From Prauserella rugosa (GTDB lineage: Bacteria; Actinomycetota; Actinomycetes; Mycobacteriales; Pseudonocardiaceae), in NCBI RefSeq assembly GCF_000719975.1, contig NZ_JOIJ01000005.1, positions 248,001 through 312,000 on the forward strand: a stretch of 64,000 nucleotides of DNA. The letters are read 5' to 3'. The position numbers and the translations under genes were made by a program. Shown here in pieces: positions 26,451-37,145 of the stretch; position 1 is the stretch's first letter; each line of letters starts with the position of its first letter. Under the pieces are notes generated by a model. The model was given only the letters and a program-made list of their open reading frames with translations, did not search any database and was not told where the DNA came from.

Positions 26451-27083
26451 TCAGGCGAACAGGAAGGCGTGGCCGGACGGCAGGCGCACGGGGGTCAGTG
26501 CCGTCGGCGCGCGCTCGGACATCCGGATGACGGTCGTCCATCCGGGAGGGCCTGCGCCCTTCGCGCGGAACGTCGCCCACGACAGCGCCACGCCGAGGTA
26601 CTCGCGGTAGAACCGGGCGGCGGCGCTCGGCGTGGTCGACGTGTGCAGCATCCTGCCCGGCGTGCCCGGGCTGCCCGGCGGATGTGACCAGCCGGCGAAC
26701 CTCCCCGGCTGCCAGAAGGACACGGCGGCGCCGAACGGATCGACGACGGTGGCCAGCTCGCCCAGGTCCGCGATGCTCGAGGGTGGGACCACGGATGCCG
26801 CTCCGGCGGCCACGGCGCGCCGGTGGGTCTCACGGGTGTCGTGGACTTGCAGGTAGTAGCTCACGTGCGGTGGCGTGCCGTCGGGGTGAACCTCGCCGTC
26901 GAGCGCGCTCAGGCCGGCCACCCAGTGTCCGGAGAAGCGAGCCTTGCGTGCGGTGGCCGCGTCGCGGTGGTCGTCCGGGTCGGGCAGGCATTCCCAGTCG
27001 AGAGCGGCGCCGAGTTCGCGCCCGGTCGTGTCGAGATCGGGCGTCTTGATGTCCATCCAGCAGAACTCGCCTGCGCCCCGCAT
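26451..27083 (-). CDS. Two-domain VOC (glyoxalase-like) protein
   Basis: A 210-residue protein made of two vicinal-oxygen-chelate halves: FCWMDIKTPDLDTT...DPFGAAVSFWQPG and LHTSTTPSAAARFYREYLG...LPSGHAFLF. Such proteins act as metal-dependent isomerases, dioxygenases or antibiotic-binding proteins. The substrate cannot be told. CATGCT lies 5 bp before the ATG on the minus strand, with no clear ribosome site. The end is 8 bp from the convergent small membrane gene. Confidence 0.75.
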   Translation of the reverse strand: MRGAGEFCWMDIKTPDLDTTGRELGAALDWECLPDPDDHRDAATARKARFSGHWVAGLSALDGEVHPDGTPPHVSYYLQVHDTRETHRRAVAAGAASVVPPSSIADLGELATVVDPFGAAVSFWQPGRFAGWSHPPGSPGTPGRMLHTSTTPSAAARFYREYLGVALSWATFRAKGAGPPGWTTVIRMSERAPTALTPVRLPSGHAFLFA

Positions 27084-27134
27084 ACCTCAGCATGACGTGT
27101 CCGATTCGCTCCAATCAACCGGAATGGTGCGTTC

Positions 27135-27242
27135 GTGCCGGGCGTGGACCGGGGCTACCACAGCGTCAAGGTCGACGCGTGCCTCGACCTCGCGGAGGCA
27201 GAGCTGGCGGTCGCTCGGGTGGAGGCGGTCGGGGAGAGGTGA
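27135..27242 (+). CDS. Possible 35-residue open frame or gene remnant
   Basis: From GTG at 27135 a frame reads VPGVDRGYHSVKVDACLDL and continues through AEAELAVARVEAVGER to a TGA 14 bp before the DUF255 gene. Nearly all codons end in G or C, and the composition is protein-like, unlike most short frames here. No ribosome site is visible and the frame is open back to 27096, so it may be the tail of a decayed gene. Very tentative. Confidence 0.3.
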   Translation: MPGVDRGYHSVKVDACLDLAEAELAVARVEAVGER

Positions 27243-27255
27243 GACCCTGTCGACC

Positions 27256-29262
<2,007 letters not shown>

Positions 29263-29374
29263 CCGGAGCAGCCGCGGTGACCGGGCGGCGCGGGATGTCT
29301 ACTGTGGAGCGACCATCCGGTGCGGGTCCGCATGTCACAGTGCATTCGGCGGGTTCCTCGGGCAGGCTGGCGAC

Positions 29375-31261
29375 ATGAATCCCCTGACAGAGGTCCTCGA
29401 CGGCAGGTGGGCTGAGGTACGTCGTGACGTGCGCGCCCAGATGGAGAACTCGGCCCAGCCGCAGGACTACGGCCTCGACCGCGAGCAGCACCGCGCGCAG
29501 GTGCTCGACCAGCTGCACGAACTGGCGCAGACCGGGCGTCCGCAGCTCGGCTTCCCCGCCGAGTACGGCGGCAAGGGCGACATCGGCGGATCGATCGTCG
29601 CCTTCGAGATGCTGGCGCTGGGTGACCTGTCGGTGATGGTCAAGGCCGGCGTCCAATGGGGCCTGTTCGGCGGTGCCGTCGAGCTGCTGGGCACGCGCCG
29701 GCACCACGAGCGCTACCTGCGGCAGATCATGGATCTCGAGCTGCCGGGCTGCTTCGCGATGACCGAGTACGGCCACGGCTCGGACGTGCAGAACCTGCGC
29801 ACCACCGCGACCTACGATCCGGCCACGCAGGAGTTCGTGGTGCACACGCCCGACGTGTCGGCGCGTAAGGAGTACATCGGCAACGCCGCGAGGGACGGCC
29901 GCATGGCTGCCGTGTTCGCGCAGCTCATCACCGGTGGGGAAAGCCGTGGTGTGCACGCGTTCCTCGTCCCGATCCGCGACGAGGACGGTGGTGCACTGCC
30001 GGGAGTGACGATCGAGGACTGCGGGCACAAGGCGGGCCTGAACGGGGTCGACAACGGCAGGCTGACCTTCGACCAAGTGCGGATTCCGCGCACGGCGCTG
30101 CTCAACCGGTACGGCGACGTCGCAGAGGACGGCACGTACTCGAGCCCGATCGAGAGCGACGGCAGGCGGTTCTTCACGATGCTGGGCACGCTCGTGCGCG
30201 GCCGCATCAGTGTCGCGGGCAGTGCGGGCAGCGCGACGAAGCGCGCGCTGGCCATCGCGGTGCGCTACGGCGACCGGCGCAGGCAGTTCGAGAAGCCCGG
30301 GACCGACGACGAGGTCGTCGTGCTCGACTACCTGGGTCATCAGCGCAAACTGCTGCCCGCGCTGGCCACGACGTACGCGCTGCACTTCGCGCAGGAGGAA
30401 CTGGTCGCCGCGCTCGACGAGCTTCAGAACACGGCCGAACCCGACGAACGCGCGCGCAGGGAGCTCGAGTCGCACGCCGCGGGGGTCAAGGCCGTGGCGA
30501 CGTGGCACGCGACCTCGACCATTCAGGCCGCGCGCGAGGCGTGCGGCGGCGCCGGATACCTCGCCGAGAACATCCTGCCGCAACTGAAGGCCGACACCGA
30601 CGTGTTCACCACGTTCGAGGGCGACAACACGGTGTTGCTGCAGCTCGTGGCGAAGGGCCTGCTCACCAGTTACAAGCAGGAGGTGCAGGACCTGCGCCCC
30701 ATCGAGACGGTCCGGTTCCTCGCCGAGCAGGTCGTCGACGTGGTGATCGAACGGACCTCGGCGCGCAAGGTCATCGAACGCATCATGGACGCGTCCCCGC
30801 GACGCGACGACGAGGACTCGCTGTACGACCGGGCCTGGCAGATCAGCATGTTCGAGGACCGCGAGGAGCACGTGCTCGACAGCCTGGTCAAGCGGTTGCG
30901 GCGGGCAGGCAGGGACAACGGTTTCGAGGTGTTCAACAGCGCGCAGGACCACGTGTTGCGTGCCGGGAGGGTCCACGTCGACCGGATCGTGCTCGAGGCG
31001 TTCGTGGGCGCGATCGACCGGTGCACCGACCCCGACACGAAGGCCCTGTTGGAGCGGGTGTGCGATCTGTACGCGCTGGCGAACATCGAGGCCGACCGCG
31101 CCTGGTTCCTCGAACACGGGCGGTTCACGGCCCAGCGCGGGAAGGCCGTCGTCGCCGCGGTCAACGAACTGTGCGCCGAGCTGCGTCCGCGTGCCCGTGA
31201 ACTCGTCGACGCGTTCGCCGTGCCCGAGCGGTTCCTGCGGGCGCCGATCCTCGCCGACTGA
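29375..31261 (+). CDS. Acyl-CoA dehydrogenase/oxidase family flavoprotein
   Basis: A 628-residue enzyme, longer than ordinary acyl-CoA dehydrogenases and similar in layout to acyl-CoA oxidases: a dehydrogenase core with CFAMTEYGHGSDVQNL (FAD and substrate loop), VRGRISVAGSAG, and the motif EACGGAGYLAEN, then a C-terminal oxidase-like helical domain (from about 430). It would introduce the 2,3-double bond in acyl-CoA, with oxygen or an electron-transfer protein as acceptor. CAGGCT lies 6 bp before the ATG, with no strong ribosome site. It is alone, so its substrate is unknown. Confidence 0.85.
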   Translation: MNPLTEVLDGRWAEVRRDVRAQMENSAQPQDYGLDREQHRAQVLDQLHELAQTGRPQLGFPAEYGGKGDIGGSIVAFEMLALGDLSVMVKAGVQWGLFGGAVELLGTRRHHERYLRQIMDLELPGCFAMTEYGHGSDVQNLRTTATYDPATQEFVVHTPDVSARKEYIGNAARDGRMAAVFAQLITGGESRGVHAFLVPIRDEDGGALPGVTIEDCGHKAGLNGVDNGRLTFDQVRIPRTALLNRYGDVAEDGTYSSPIESDGRRFFTMLGTLVRGRISVAGSAGSATKRALAIAVRYGDRRRQFEKPGTDDEVVVLDYLGHQRKLLPALATTYALHFAQEELVAALDELQNTAEPDERARRELESHAAGVKAVATWHATSTIQAAREACGGAGYLAENILPQLKADTDVFTTFEGDNTVLLQLVAKGLLTSYKQEVQDLRPIETVRFLAEQVVDVVIERTSARKVIERIMDASPRRDDEDSLYDRAWQISMFEDREEHVLDSLVKRLRRAGRDNGFEVFNSAQDHVLRAGRVHVDRIVLEAFVGAIDRCTDPDTKALLERVCDLYALANIEADRAWFLEHGRFTAQRGKAVVAAVNELCAELRPRARELVDAFAVPERFLRAPILAD

Positions 31262-31283
31262 TCACGTCCGGTTCGCCGCGCCG

Positions 31284-32219
31284 TCAGTCGCGGGCCTGTG
31301 ACGGCGGGATGCCGTACAGCCGGCGGTAGGCCGCGGCGAACCGGCTCGCACTCGAAAAACCCCACCGGGCGGCGACCTCGCTCACCGTGGCCGACGGCGC
31401 GGTGACGAGGTCGGCGTGGGCTCTGCGGAGCCGGATCTCGGTGAGGTAGGCCGTCGGGCTCGAGCCGACCCATCGGCGGAAGCCCTCCTGGAGCCTGCGC
31501 ACGCTCGTGCCCGCGACGGCGGCCATCTCGCCCGCCGTCCAGGCGCGGGCCGGGTCGTCGTGGAGCTGGTCCAGCAGCCGCCGGATCGCGGGCGGCCGCG
31601 CCGGAGGTCCCGTCCCGCCTTCCGGCACGGCGGCGAGCAGGAATCCCGCGGCGACCGCGCCGGCCAGCTGTTCGCGGACCGGGCCGACCGAGAACGCGGC
31701 CGGGTCGTGCAGGTTCGCCGCGAGACTGCCGATGAGCTGATGCCACGACCGCGGCGTGCCCGCGGCGACGTTCAGCTGGTCGGGCAGCTCCGCGCGCAGG
31801 CCCGTGCGGTCGCCGCCCAGCACGCGTTCGGCCTCCCGATCGAGCCACCGGCTGTCGAACTTGACGCCGAGGACCGTGCACGTCGCGTCCCAGTGGCTGA
31901 TCAACGAGGGTGTGTCGGAGCGGAACACCGTGCCCTGGCCGGGCACGGACGTCAGCGTTCCGTGTCGGCCGCGGCTCTCCAGATGCCCGGTCATGGGCAG
32001 GTTGATCTCGTAGGCGCCGGGATAGTCGCATTCGATGCTGACGTCCGAGCCCCAGCCGACGTGGCCGATCAGCACCGGCCCGAGGTCGAGTGTGTGCAGC
32101 GTGAGGCGCGGCTCGCGGCCGCCGCCGAGGGGCCGGAGCTCGTGAGGGAAGTACGCCTCCGCGACCTGCTGGGACGCGGTGTCCCAGTCCCGCGGTGCGC
32201 GACCACGCCGTACGCGCAT
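31284..32219 (-). CDS. AraC family regulator, probable regulator of gcoAB
   Basis: A 311-residue regulator: an N-terminal sensing domain of the AraC-binding type (about residues 30-190, for example [13 protein letters not shown]) and a C-terminal double helix-turn-helix ([21 protein letters not shown] and [20 protein letters not shown]). It is divergent from gcoA, the usual place of the aromatic O-demethylase regulator, so guaiacol or a related aromatic is the likely inducer. A GTG at 32243 is an alternative start. Confidence 0.85.
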   Translation of the reverse strand: MRVRRGRAPRDWDTASQQVAEAYFPHELRPLGGGREPRLTLHTLDLGPVLIGHVGWGSDVSIECDYPGAYEINLPMTGHLESRGRHGTLTSVPGQGTVFRSDTPSLISHWDATCTVLGVKFDSRWLDREAERVLGGDRTGLRAELPDQLNVAAGTPRSWHQLIGSLAANLHDPAAFSVGPVREQLAGAVAAGFLLAAVPEGGTGPPARPPAIRRLLDQLHDDPARAWTAGEMAAVAGTSVRRLQEGFRRWVGSSPTAYLTEIRLRRAHADLVTAPSATVSEVAARWGFSSASRFAAAYRRLYGIPPSQARD

Positions 32220-32268
32220 GGGCGCTGAGGGTACTTGAGGCACGCGTCACCGACCAGCCGCGCAATCG

Positions 32269-32295
32269 GTGTCGTGTCCGTGCGAAACGTGTCGT
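32269..32295. promoter_or_regulatory. Direct repeats upstream of gcoA, candidate AraC site
   Basis: GTGTCGT occurs at 32269-32275 and 32289-32295, exactly 20 bp apart, in the spacer between the AraC-type gene and gcoA. Two direct half-sites about two helix turns apart are typical of AraC dimers. The motif is short, so chance cannot be excluded. Confidence 0.4.
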
Positions 32296-32359
32296 CGGGG
32301 CGCTGCGGACCGCCTTACGGTCGGCGCCATCCCGAACAACGACGTGGGAGGAAGCGGCG

Positions 32360-33583
32360 ATGACGACCACCGAACGGCCCGACCTGTCCTGGCTGGACGA
32401 CGTCACGATGACCGATCTCGAACGCAATCCGTACGCGACGTACGAGCGGCTGCGCGCCGAGGCGCCGCTGGCGTACGTGCCCGTACTGGGTTCGTACGTC
32501 GCCTCGACCGTGGACGTGTGCCGCGAGATCGCGACCAGCCCCGACTTCGAGGCGGTCATCACGCCCGCGGGCGGCCGCACGTTCGGCCATCCCGCGGTGA
32601 TCGGCGTCAACGGAGAGGTGCACCGCGACCTGCGCTCGATGGTCGACCCCGCACTGCAGCCCGCCGAGGTCGACCGCTGGATCGACGACCTCGTGCGGCC
32701 CATCGCGCGGGGATTCCTCGAACAGTTCGAGAACGACGGGCAGGCTGAGCTGGTGTCGCAGTACTGCGAACCCGTCAGCGTGCGGTCGCTCGGCGATCTG
32801 CTGGGGCTGCAGGACGTGTCGTCCGACAAGCTCAGGGAGTGGTTCGCCAAGCTGAACCGGTCGTTCACCAACGCGGCCGTCGACGAGAACGGCGAGTTCG
32901 CCAACCCCGACGGCTTCCGCGAGGGTGACGAGGCCAAGGAGGAGATCCGTTCGATCGTCGACCCGTTGATCGACCGGTGGATCCAGCACCCCGACGACAG
33001 CGCCATCTCGCACTGGCTGCACGACGGGATGCCTCCCGGGCAGACGCGCGACCGCGAGTACATCTACCCGACGATCTACGTGTACCTGCTGGGCGCGATG
33101 CAGGAACCGGGCCACGGCATGGCCTCCACCCTCGTGGGCCTGTTCAGCCGTCCCGAGCAGTTGGAGGAGGTCGTCGACGACCCGACGCTGGTGCCGAGGG
33201 CCATCGCCGAGGGTGTGCGGTGGACCTCGCCGATCTGGTCGGCCACGGCGCGGATCTCGACGAAACCGGTGACCGTCGCGGGCGTCGATCTGCCCGAGGG
33301 CACGCCGGTGATGATGTCGTACGGCTCGGCCAACCACGACACCGGCCAGTACGAGGCACCCACGACCTACGACCTGCACCGGCCGCCGTTGCCGCACCTC
33401 GCGTTCGGCGCAGGCGACCACGCGTGCGCGGGCATCTACTTCGCCAACCACGTCATGCGGATCGCGCTCGAGGAACTGTTCGAGGCGATCCCGAACCTCG
33501 AACGCGACACCCGCGAGGGCGTGGAGTTCTGGGGTTGGGGTTTCCGCGGACCGACGAGTCTGCACGTGACGTGGGAGGTGTGA
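32360..33583 (+). CDS. gcoA: Cytochrome P450 aromatic O-demethylase GcoA (CYP255A)
   Basis: A 407-residue P450 predicted to demethylate guaiacol to catechol and formaldehyde. The numbering matches the characterised Amycolatopsis GcoA: heme cysteine C356 in [10 protein letters not shown], ExxR at E284-R287, and the three phenylalanines around the substrate at F75, F169 and F395. V241, G245, I292, A295 and T296 also agree with the known active site as I remember it. The I-helix reads GAMQEPGHG in place of the common acid-Thr pair, a known trait of this family. GGGAGG lies 7 bases before the ATG. gcoB follows after one base. Confidence 0.94.
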   Translation: MTTTERPDLSWLDDVTMTDLERNPYATYERLRAEAPLAYVPVLGSYVASTVDVCREIATSPDFEAVITPAGGRTFGHPAVIGVNGEVHRDLRSMVDPALQPAEVDRWIDDLVRPIARGFLEQFENDGQAELVSQYCEPVSVRSLGDLLGLQDVSSDKLREWFAKLNRSFTNAAVDENGEFANPDGFREGDEAKEEIRSIVDPLIDRWIQHPDDSAISHWLHDGMPPGQTRDREYIYPTIYVYLLGAMQEPGHGMASTLVGLFSRPEQLEEVVDDPTLVPRAIAEGVRWTSPIWSATARISTKPVTVAGVDLPEGTPVMMSYGSANHDTGQYEAPTTYDLHRPPLPHLAFGAGDHACAGIYFANHVMRIALEELFEAIPNLERDTREGVEFWGWGFRGPTSLHVTWEV

Positions 33584-33584
33584 C

Positions 33585-34595
33585 GTGACGTTCGCGGTCA
33601 CCGTCGGCGGGCGCAGCGTCGAGTGTGCCGGTGATCAGGCGTTGCTCGACGCGTGCCTGCGGGCGGGCGTGTGGATGCCCAACTCGTGCAACCAGGGCAC
33701 GTGCGGCACCTGCAAACTGCACGTGGTCTCGGGCGAGGTCGACCACGGCGACTCCCCGGAGGAGACGCTCACCGCGGACGAACGTGCCGCGGGGATGACG
33801 CTGGCCTGTCAGGCGCGGCCGCGGGGCGACGTCGAACTGCGGCCGCAGGGTTCGGCCGCGGCGAAGGCGGTGAACCCGTTGCGCGACCTGACCGCCACGG
33901 TCCTCGAGGTGAGCGACATCGCGCGGGACACACGGCGGATCGTGCTCGGACTCGACGAGCCGTTGGCCTTCGACGCGGGGCAGTACGTCGAGCTCACCGT
34001 GCCCGGTTCGGGCGTGCGCAGGCAGTACTCGCTGGCCAACACGGCCGACGAGGACAAGGCACTGGAACTGCACGTCAAGCTGGTTCCGGGTGGTGCGGCG
34101 ACGGAAGGGTGGCTGTTCTCGGGGCTCGCCGCGGGCGAGGCGGTCGAGGTGTCGGGGCCACTCGGCGATTTCCGCCTGCCGGACGAGGCGGACGACGTCG
34201 GGGCACCGATGGTGCTGATCGGCGGAGGCACCGGTCTCGCGCCGCTGATCGGTATCGCGCGAACGGCGCTGCGCCGACACCCGGATCGGGACGTGGTGCT
34301 GTACCACGGGGTTCGCGGTGAGTCCGAACTGTACGACCTGGCTCGTCTGTCCGATCTGGAGCGAGATTACGCGAACTTCCGGTTCGTGCCGGTGCTGTCG
34401 CACGAGCCGGCGGACGGATATCGCGAGGGGTTCCCGACCGACGCGTTCGTCGAGGACATCCCGAGCGCCCGCGGATGGTCCGGCTGGCTGTGCGGACCGC
34501 CCGCGATGGTCGAGGCGGGTGTGAAGGCGTTCAAACGACGTCGCATGGCTCCGCGGAACATCCACCGGGAGAAGTTCACGCCCGCCGACGCGTAG
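33585..34595 (+). CDS. gcoB: Three-domain reductase GcoB: 2Fe-2S ferredoxin, FAD and NADH domains
   Basis: A 336-residue single-chain electron donor for GcoA. The N-terminal plant-type ferredoxin has cysteines 35, 40, 43 and 75 (NSCNQGTCGTC and LACQ). The FAD domain has RRQYSLAN, and the NADH domain has GGGTGLAPL and LCGPPAMVEAG. Electrons pass from NADH through FAD and the iron-sulfur centre to the P450. The GTG start is one base after the gcoA stop, so the two are translationally coupled. The domain order matches characterised GcoB. Confidence 0.94.
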   Translation: MTFAVTVGGRSVECAGDQALLDACLRAGVWMPNSCNQGTCGTCKLHVVSGEVDHGDSPEETLTADERAAGMTLACQARPRGDVELRPQGSAAAKAVNPLRDLTATVLEVSDIARDTRRIVLGLDEPLAFDAGQYVELTVPGSGVRRQYSLANTADEDKALELHVKLVPGGAATEGWLFSGLAAGEAVEVSGPLGDFRLPDEADDVGAPMVLIGGGTGLAPLIGIARTALRRHPDRDVVLYHGVRGESELYDLARLSDLERDYANFRFVPVLSHEPADGYREGFPTDAFVEDIPSARGWSGWLCGPPAMVEAGVKAFKRRRMAPRNIHREKFTPADA

Positions 34596-34623
34596 CCGGT
34601 GTCGGGCACTCGTCGTGTCGGGA

Positions 34624-34749
34624 TCAGCGAGTGCTGCGGAAGTTGTCCGCGGAGACCTGGATGGAGTTGCCGTCGGCGAAGTCGACGGCAACTCCATCGG
34701 GCTCCCACCGGACGTGCTGGACCCGTGGTTCGGAGTCCCCGAACTGCAC
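34624..34749 (-). pseudogene. Short protein-like frame with internal inverted repeat, possible remnant
   Basis: On the minus strand a frame reads VEVQFGDSEPRVQHVRWEPD and then GVAVDFADGNSIQVSADNFRSTR before TGA. It looks like real protein and is preceded in frame by PDADTYYYP, but there is no ATG and no ribosome site, and an in-frame stop lies about 60 bp upstream of the only GTG (34749). Within it ATGGAGTTGCCGTCG (34661-34675) pairs perfectly with CGACGGCAACTCCAT (34683-34697), which may terminate gcoAB. Either a 41-residue gene or the end of a broken one. Confidence 0.4.
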
Positions 34750-34940
34750 TTCGACCGGGTAGTAGTACGTGTCCGCGTCGGGGCCGGAACATGCCGGAAC
34801 CTGCTGCGGTCACGCCGGTGATCGTTCCACGGCAGCCGGTCGGCGGCCCCCGGGGTCGCGGGCGCCCGCGACCAGCGGGCGGCGCGACGTTCCCGGGGAA
34901 GTGGTGCACGGTCGTGGGGTCTTCGTGCCAAGATCCGGGC

Positions 34941-35456
34941 ATGCGCACGCGTGCCGACAAGAACCATCCGTCCCCGGTACTCACCGGTGAGCAGGTTCGC
35001 GCCATCCTCATCGAGCGCAACGCCGAGCTGGGCGGCGCAGGCGGTGCGCTCGGCGGCCAGGCGGGCGGCGGGCCCGCGGGGCGTCGTGGTGGTGCTTCCG
35101 GCGGTCGCATGGGCGGACGGCTGGGCGCACGGCTGTTCACGCGCCTCACCGGCCTGACCAGTGCGCTCGCGGTGCCGTGCCGCGACGATGCGGTCGCGCG
35201 GGTGCGTGAGGTGCTCCGGCCGCTGCCGTACCCGTACGCATCCGCGTTGCCGGAATCGACGTCACCGCGCGTGCTCGGCGGGCTGGTCGGCGCGGGCGCC
35301 TTCGGCATGAACACGGCGGTGGTACAGGTCGTCTGGTACCCGGGCAGGGCCGAGGTCACGGCGCACGCCCTCGAAGGGATCGTCGATCAGCGTACGGCCG
35401 CGGGTGCCATCACCACGCTCGACGACGCACTCGCCCCGTTCCGCCGCATCGGTTAA
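34941..35456 (+). CDS. Conserved-looking hypothetical protein with glycine-rich segment
   Basis: A 171-residue protein, not recognised. An N-terminal helix (LTGEQVRAILIERNAEL) is followed by a Gly/Ala/Arg-rich stretch of about 40 residues and a more hydrophobic C-terminal half (VLGGLVGAGAFGMNTAVVQVVWY). No signal peptide is seen. CAAGAT lies 6 bp before the ATG, so the transcript could be leaderless. Its stop overlaps that of the convergent DUF1772 gene. Confidence 0.6.
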   Translation: MRTRADKNHPSPVLTGEQVRAILIERNAELGGAGGALGGQAGGGPAGRRGGASGGRMGGRLGARLFTRLTGLTSALAVPCRDDAVARVREVLRPLPYPYASALPESTSPRVLGGLVGAGAFGMNTAVVQVVWYPGRAEVTAHALEGIVDQRTAAGAITTLDDALAPFRRIG

Positions 35457-35905
35457 CGCCCGGTCGCGGCGACCACGACGAGCACGAACGCCGCGGTGAG
35501 CACGGCGACCCTGACGTGGTGCAGGCGGTCCCATCTGCGGTGTTGTTCCCGCCAGTCGGGTGGGTAGTTCTCGGCCGTCCACGTCCTCGACCTGTTGTTG
35601 ATCGGGACGAGCAACGTCACCGACATGACGACGCTCGCGGCCAGGAGCACGACGGCGGCTGCGGCCACCACGGACGAGGTCGATCCCCAGGTGGCGACGC
35701 AGAGCGCGGCGGTCGAGAGCAGCGCTCCGACGTACCAGAACGGCATGGTGCGACCCAGCAGGCGGCCGCTGTCGGCGCGCGCCGCGAGCGCTGCGTCCGG
35801 GGGCAGGCGCAGCAGGACCGGATTGACGACGACCGCGACGGCGAGTTCGACCCCGACCATCAGGCCGACGACGGTCGCGGTCACCACGGCGAGTGTCGGA
35901 GTCAC
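35453..35905 (-). CDS. DUF1772 membrane protein
   Basis: A 150-residue protein with four membrane helices: TLAVVTATVVGLMVGVELAV at the start, then segments near FWYVGALLSTAALCVAT and VVAAAAVVLLAASVVMSVTL, and RVAVLTAAFVLVVVAA at the end. The loop RSRTWTAENYPPDWREQHRRW is typical of the DUF1772 (anthrone oxygenase-like) family. The GTG start has GAAGGGG 6 bases upstream. It is divergent from a TetR gene with a perfect operator between them. Confidence 0.8.
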   Translation of the reverse strand: MTPTLAVVTATVVGLMVGVELAVAVVVNPVLLRLPPDAALAARADSGRLLGRTMPFWYVGALLSTAALCVATWGSTSSVVAAAAVVLLAASVVMSVTLLVPINNRSRTWTAENYPPDWREQHRRWDRLHHVRVAVLTAAFVLVVVAATGR

Positions 35906-35966
35906 GGCAACCCCTTCGGTGAGCCTCTGCCTGGGTCGAGTTCCGCCTCAGTCGAGCTCGATCGGT

Positions 35967-35995
35967 TAGCAGTGCTAGGAAATCTAGCACTGCTA
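35967..35995. promoter_or_regulatory. TetR operator, 12-bp inverted repeat
   Basis: TAGCAGTGCTAG (35967-35978) and CTAGCACTGCTA (35984-35995) are perfect inverted copies around GAAAT. The site lies between the DUF1772 and TetR genes and is probably bound by the TetR product to control both. Confidence 0.8.
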
Positions 35996-36032
35996 GACTA
36001 GGCCTGCCCGTCGTCCACCGCAAGGAGGGCCG

Positions 36033-36593
36033 ATGCCCGACAGCGTGACCCGGCGCCGTCGCGCCGACGAACGGCGACGCCAGATCCTGGACGCCGCACG
36101 TGCGAGGGCCGACGCCGAAGGGTGGGCGGCGGTCACGACGCGACACCTGGCCGACTCGATCGGCTACTCCCAGCCGGTGCTCTACGGCCACTTTCCCGGC
36201 GGTAAGGCCGAGATCATGCGTGCGGTCGCGTTGGAGGGGTTCACCGAGCTGGCCGAGCTCTGTCACGCCGCCGTGGGGCGCAGGACGGGCAGGTCCGCGG
36301 TCGAGGCGGCGGCTATGGCATACCTGGACTTCGCCGCGGAGCACCCTGCGCTGTACGAGGCGATGTTCCAGCTGCCCATCGACGCGCGGTTCGCCCGCGA
36401 CGACGCCGAGGCCGAGCTGCGTGCCGGCTTCTCCGCGCTCGCCGACGTCATCGGCGACGACGGGGACGGCACCGCCACCGAGGTGCTGTGGGGTGCGCTC
36501 CACGGCATGAGCCTGCTCGAGCGGGCGGGAAGGCTGCGCGACGGGCAGCGCCGCGAGCGGGTCGCCGATCTGGCCGCCCGCTTCTGCCCGTGA
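36033..36593 (+). CDS. TetR family repressor
   Basis: A 186-residue regulator. The N-terminal helix-turn-helix is clear (RRQILDAARARADAEGW, then TRHLADSIGYSQPVLYGHF), and the C-terminal domain is of the TetR_C_33/WHG type. AAGGAGGG lies before the ATG. The perfect palindrome upstream and the divergent DUF1772 gene indicate local autoregulation. Confidence 0.88.
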   Translation: MPDSVTRRRRADERRRQILDAARARADAEGWAAVTTRHLADSIGYSQPVLYGHFPGGKAEIMRAVALEGFTELAELCHAAVGRRTGRSAVEAAAMAYLDFAAEHPALYEAMFQLPIDARFARDDAEAELRAGFSALADVIGDDGDGTATEVLWGALHGMSLLERAGRLRDGQRRERVADLAARFCP

Positions 36594-36601
36594 CGGTCCA
36601 C

Positions 36602-36630
36602 GGCCGACACCGGCGCCGCCGGTGTCGGCC
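36602..36630. terminator. Bidirectional terminator
   Basis: GGCCGACACCGGC (36602-36614) and GCCGGTGTCGGCC (36618-36630) pair perfectly around a 3-nt loop, between the convergent TetR and NUDIX genes. Confidence 0.8.
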
Positions 36631-36636
36631 GGCTTC

Positions 36637-37092
36637 TCAACCGGCCCCGGCCGGTGCGGTTCTGCTCAGCCGGTAGGACACACCGTCGCTCGCCGCGTCG
36701 TCGGCGAGGAACTCGAGTGCCTGGCGGGTCGCCGGAAACAGCGCCTCGGGGACCTCGGATGCGGGAAACCATTGCCAGGTGCGGAAAACGTGCGGTTCGA
36801 GCACCTGCGGCTCGCCGCGCGTGGCATCCGCGACAGCCACCGCTGTGGCCGTGACGTCCTCGCCGGGAGCCAACACGAGGCCGACGACCTCGGCCGATTT
36901 GGCGGTCAGGCCCGTCTCCTCGGCCAGTTCGCGCACGGCCGCCTGCTCGAAGCTCTCGCCGGGATCGACGGCGCCGCCTGGCAGGCACCACACGACCGGC
37001 TCACCGTGCTTGGCGCGCAGTCCGAGCAGCACGCGCCGCTGCTCGTCCCGTACGACGACGCCGACTCCGACCGTGCCGTTCCCGCTCGCCAT
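36637..37092 (-). CDS. NUDIX hydrolase
   Basis: A 151-residue enzyme with a complete Nudix box (GGAVDPGESFEQAAVRELAE, then ETGL), which binds Mg and splits nucleoside diphosphate-linked substrates. The N-terminal strand is GVGVVVRDEQRRVLLG. The substrate cannot be predicted; it could be an oxidised nucleotide or a nucleotide sugar. Confidence 0.88.
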   Translation of the reverse strand: MASGNGTVGVGVVVRDEQRRVLLGLRAKHGEPVVWCLPGGAVDPGESFEQAAVRELAEETGLTAKSAEVVGLVLAPGEDVTATAVAVADATRGEPQVLEPHVFRTWQWFPASEVPEALFPATRQALEFLADDAASDGVSYRLSRTAPAGAG

Positions 37093-37145
37093 GCGCGCAG
37101 GCTACCGCGCCCGATCACGGGCGGGCCGCCGCGGACGAGTCGCGA

